Source: Bradyrhizobium australiense
GTDB lineage: Bacteria; Pseudomonadota; Alphaproteobacteria; Rhizobiales; Xanthobacteraceae
Direction of reading: 5' to 3'
DNA: 64,000 bases
NCBI RefSeq assembly: GCF_013114825.1
Contig: NZ_JAAVLX010000011.1
Location: 1-64,000 of the forward strand
This document shows positions 61,856 to 64,000 of the stretch, piece by piece (position 1 is the stretch's first letter; every line of letters starts with the position of its first letter). The notes beneath the pieces are model-generated. The model was given only the letters and a program-made list of their open reading frames with translations, did not search any database and had not been told where the DNA came from. Both the position numbers and the translations under genes were made by a program.

Positions 61856-62890
61856 TCACTCCGGCTGAATATTGGCATCCTTTACAACCTTGGCCCATTT
61901 CTGGATCTCGGCGCGAATATGATCTGCGAATTGTGATGGCGTTCCGCCGACGGGTTCGACGCCCTGGTCCACGAAACGGCGCTTCACATCGTCCATTTTG
62001 AAGATCGCGTTCATCTGGGCATTCAGCTTTTGCACGATCTCCGGCCGCATGCCCGCGGGTCCAACGATGCCGAACCAGACGGTGACCTCGTATCCGGAAA
62101 CGCCGGCCTCCGAGACCGTCGGCACGTTTGCGGCGAGCGCCGAGCGCGTCTTGCTGCTGACGCCAAGCGCCCGCAACTTGTCGGCTTTAACTTGGGGCAA
62201 CACGTTCGGCGTGTTGTCGAAGGCGATATCGATGTGCCCGCCGAGCATGTCGTTCACCATTGGCGCACTGCCTTTATAAGGCACATGCACGAGGTCGATC
62301 CCTGCCATGCTCTTGAACAATTCCATCGAGAGATGGTTGGACGAACCGATACCGGTCGAGCCGTAGCTGACCTTGGCGGGATTCTTTTTGGCGTAGTCGA
62401 TCAGCTCCTTCACGGAATTGATCGGCATCGAGGGCTTTATCACAAGAAGGTTCTGCGTCTGGCCCGCGAAGATCAGCGGCGTAAAATCCTTCACCGTATC
62501 GTAGGGCAGATTCTTGTAGATGCTGGGATTGGCGCCGAACGGAAACGCGACGCCGAGCAGGGTGTAGCCGTCGGGCGGTGCCTTGGCGACAGCTTCGGTA
62601 CCGATCAGCGTGCCGCCGCCCGGCCGGTTCTCGACCACGACGGGAACGCCCCAGGCCTCGTTGAGCTTTTGCGCTACGATCCGCCCCAGCGTGTCGTTGA
62701 ATCCGCCGGGCGGGTAGGGAACGACGTAGCGGATGGTCCGGCTCGGGTAGTTGTCCGGATCGGCCGGTATTGCCGGGGCGGTCTGCGCCGATGCTGCGGT
62801 GGCGCCAAGGAGAATAAGGAGAGCGCAGCAGGCGAAGTGAACAAGTCGGCGTGCGCTCGATGCAACTTCAGCCCGCTGCGTTTCAGACAT
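61856..62890 (-). CDS. Bug/TctC-family tripartite tricarboxylate-type binding protein
   Basis: This 344-residue exported protein has a signal peptide (core LVHFACCALLILLGATAASA, cleavage near residue 36). Bug-family marks follow: YPSRTIRYVVPYPPGGFNDT, VVVENRPGGGTLIGTEAVAKAPPDGYT, and the C-terminal RFVDQGVEPVGGTPSQFADHI. Bug proteins bind carboxylates such as citrate, aspartate or sugar acids and often lack dedicated membrane subunits, as here. The start overlaps the end of the enolase-superfamily gene by 8 bases, so both are co-transcribed and probably serve the same acid sugar or carboxylate. Confidence 0.92.
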   Translation of the reverse strand: MSETQRAEVASSARRLVHFACCALLILLGATAASAQTAPAIPADPDNYPSRTIRYVVPYPPGGFNDTLGRIVAQKLNEAWGVPVVVENRPGGGTLIGTEAVAKAPPDGYTLLGVAFPFGANPSIYKNLPYDTVKDFTPLIFAGQTQNLLVIKPSMPINSVKELIDYAKKNPAKVSYGSTGIGSSNHLSMELFKSMAGIDLVHVPYKGSAPMVNDMLGGHIDIAFDNTPNVLPQVKADKLRALGVSSKTRSALAANVPTVSEAGVSGYEVTVWFGIVGPAGMRPEIVQKLNAQMNAIFKMDDVKRRFVDQGVEPVGGTPSQFADHIRAEIQKWAKVVKDANIQPE

Positions 62891-64000
62891 AGCACGGTCC
62901 CTCGATCAGCGGATGGGCATTGATGAAGGCTTCATTGATCTCGACGCCAAGCCCTGGCGTTTCCGACGGCTTGACGCATCCGTCCGTATCTAACGCGTAG
63001 GGGCTGCCACCAACCTCATCGCGGAACGGGTTGTGCTTGGCGACATCGCCCTCGAAATATCCCGGGAGATCGACGGCCGCGAGCACGTTGATGCTCGCAG
63101 CCATGTTGATGCCGGTTGCCGAGGTATGCGGATTGAACGACAGCTTCCACGCATAGGCCATGCCGGCGATCCGGACCGCCTCGGTGACGCCGCCGGTCTT
63201 GGACAGATCCGGCTGCACGAAGCTCACGGCGCGGTCTTCGATCAGGCGCGTGAATTCGAAGCGGGTGTAGTGGTTTTCGCCGGCCGCCAGCGGCGTGGTG
63301 CCGAGCGATGCGGCCGTTTGGTACGAGCGGTAGTCTTGTGCCGGAAACGGTTCTTCGAGCCATCCGATCTGCAGCTCTTCATAGGCTGGCATCACGCGGC
63401 GCACGTCGTCGACGGTGTATCCGGTGTTGGCGTCCACCAGGATCTCGATTTCGTCTCCGACCGCTTCGCGGACGGCGGTGGCGCGGGCAACGTCGTCGCG
63501 GGGATTGTCGCCGACGCGAAGCTTGATCGCCCGATACCCCTGCGCGACATAGCCGAGGGCTTCCTGCGCGAGCGATTGCGGCGGCTGATAGCCGAGCGAA
63601 ATGCCGCCCGCATAGGCCTTGATCGGCTTTGAAGCGCCGCCGAGCAGTTTGTACAGCGGCCAGCCGGCCGCCTTGGCCCTGATATCCCACAGCGCGAGAT
63701 CGAGGCCGCTCAAGGCCATCGCGGCGGCATACCCCATGCCATGGCTCGCGAGCTGCATCTGGTAGACGCGTTGCCAGACGCCGACGACGTTCATCGCATC
63801 CATGCCGACGACGAGCTCGGAGATCGTGGTATCGATCAGCTTGGCGATCGCGCCCGGGCAGCGGCCGTGATGGGCTTCGCCCCATCCGGTGAGGCCTTGA
63901 TCGGTGGTGACTTTGACCAATACCGCGTCGCGCTTGACGGCGCGGCCGATACCGAGCCTGACGTTCTGTCCCTCCGGCACGCGGTAGGAGATCGGGACGG
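62883..64000 (-). CDS. Mandelate racemase/muconate lactonizing enzyme-like protein (partial)
   Basis: This enolase-superfamily enzyme is cut by the window edge: on the minus strand the frame is open into the window end with VPISYRVPEGQNV, and the first few residues are missing. At least 365 residues are present. Expected catalytic elements are visible: AIKLRVG (base Lys), VDANTGYT, WLEEPFPAQDY and AGENHYTRFE (three metal-binding acids), and FNPHTSATG (His). Such enzymes racemise or dehydrate carboxylates, mostly acid sugars. Co-transcription with a Bug binding protein supports a carboxylate-utilisation role. The exact substrate is unknown. Confidence 0.9.
   Translation of the reverse strand, partial: VPISYRVPEGQNVRLGIGRAVKRDAVLVKVTTDQGLTGWGEAHHGRCPGAIAKLIDTTISELVVGMDAMNVVGVWQRVYQMQLASHGMGYAAAMALSGLDLALWDIRAKAAGWPLYKLLGGASKPIKAYAGGISLGYQPPQSLAQEALGYVAQGYRAIKLRVGDNPRDDVARATAVREAVGDEIEILVDANTGYTVDDVRRVMPAYEELQIGWLEEPFPAQDYRSYQTAASLGTTPLAAGENHYTRFEFTRLIEDRAVSFVQPDLSKTGGVTEAVRIAGMAYAWKLSFNPHTSATGINMAASINVLAAVDLPGYFEGDVAKHNPFRDEVGGSPYALDTDGCVKPSETPGLGVEINEAFINAHPLIEGPCYV

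Noticed and set aside
41323..62000. Second attachment repeat of the tRNA-Lys 3' end that would mark the far island edge.
   Set aside because: I found no stretch matching the last 20 bases of the tRNA; the other end may lie beyond the window or be lost.

Overview
This 64 kb window looks like chromosome of a Bradyrhizobium-type alphaproteobacterium (Nitrobacteraceae). The inference rests on high GC, very dense gene packing, abundant ABC and TRAP importers, short palindromic repeats between genes, and the style of the conserved genes. No 16S rRNA or other species marker is present, so the genus is inferred. No CRISPR array, defence island, nodulation or nitrogen-fixation gene was recognised.

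Layout: 0-9.3 kb is a conserved core block. serB and miaA are divergent and share their start codons. They are followed by a branched-chain amino acid cluster: ilv leader peptide and attenuator, ilvB, a PLP threonine/serine dehydratase, ilvN, a methyltransferase, two amino-acid exporter families (EamA, LysE/RhtB) and ilvC. 9.3-19.1 kb is mixed: thioesterase with divergent LysR, DUF2336, SDR, a heme-type membrane protein divergent from a TetR regulator with two matching operators, and a tandem pair of membrane sulfatase-superfamily proteins. 19.2-31.3 kb is transport: an osmoprotectant-type importer with fused permease and binding protein, a nitrate/sulfonate/taurine-type importer, a NUDIX protein, and a complete liv-type importer ending in a PPK2 kinase. 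31.3-33.3 kb is gene-poor with remnants. 33.3-41.1 kb holds leuA behind a Leu-rich leader peptide, a DadA-like oxidase, a TRAP transporter and a Spy/CpxP-like protein.

At 41.25 kb a tRNA-Lys(CTT) is followed directly by a decayed tyrosine-recombinase gene, the usual scar of an integrated island. From there to about 61.8 kb the sequence is patchier, locally less GC-rich and rich in broken genes (degP, RND pump, MHS-type MFS transporter, Crp/Fnr), mixed with apparently intact genes: a winged-helix/ATPase regulator divergent from an orphan binding protein, an FAD monooxygenase, glucose-dehydrogenase-like SDR, DUF4142, MarR, SPW-repeat protein, hydrolase and a sugar ABC importer. The window closes with a Bug/TctC binding protein overlapping a truncated (by the window edge) enolase-superfamily gene.

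Themes: branched-chain amino acid synthesis is under two separate leader-peptide attenuators (ilv and leu). Uptake systems alternate with dispersed repeats of at least five families. The most interesting unexplained signals are a near-identical AT-rich palindrome present twice in the island-like region, the paired TetR operators, the regulator with an unusual C-terminal part, and the Ser/Thr difference at the predicted nucleophile of the tandem sulfatase-family proteins.
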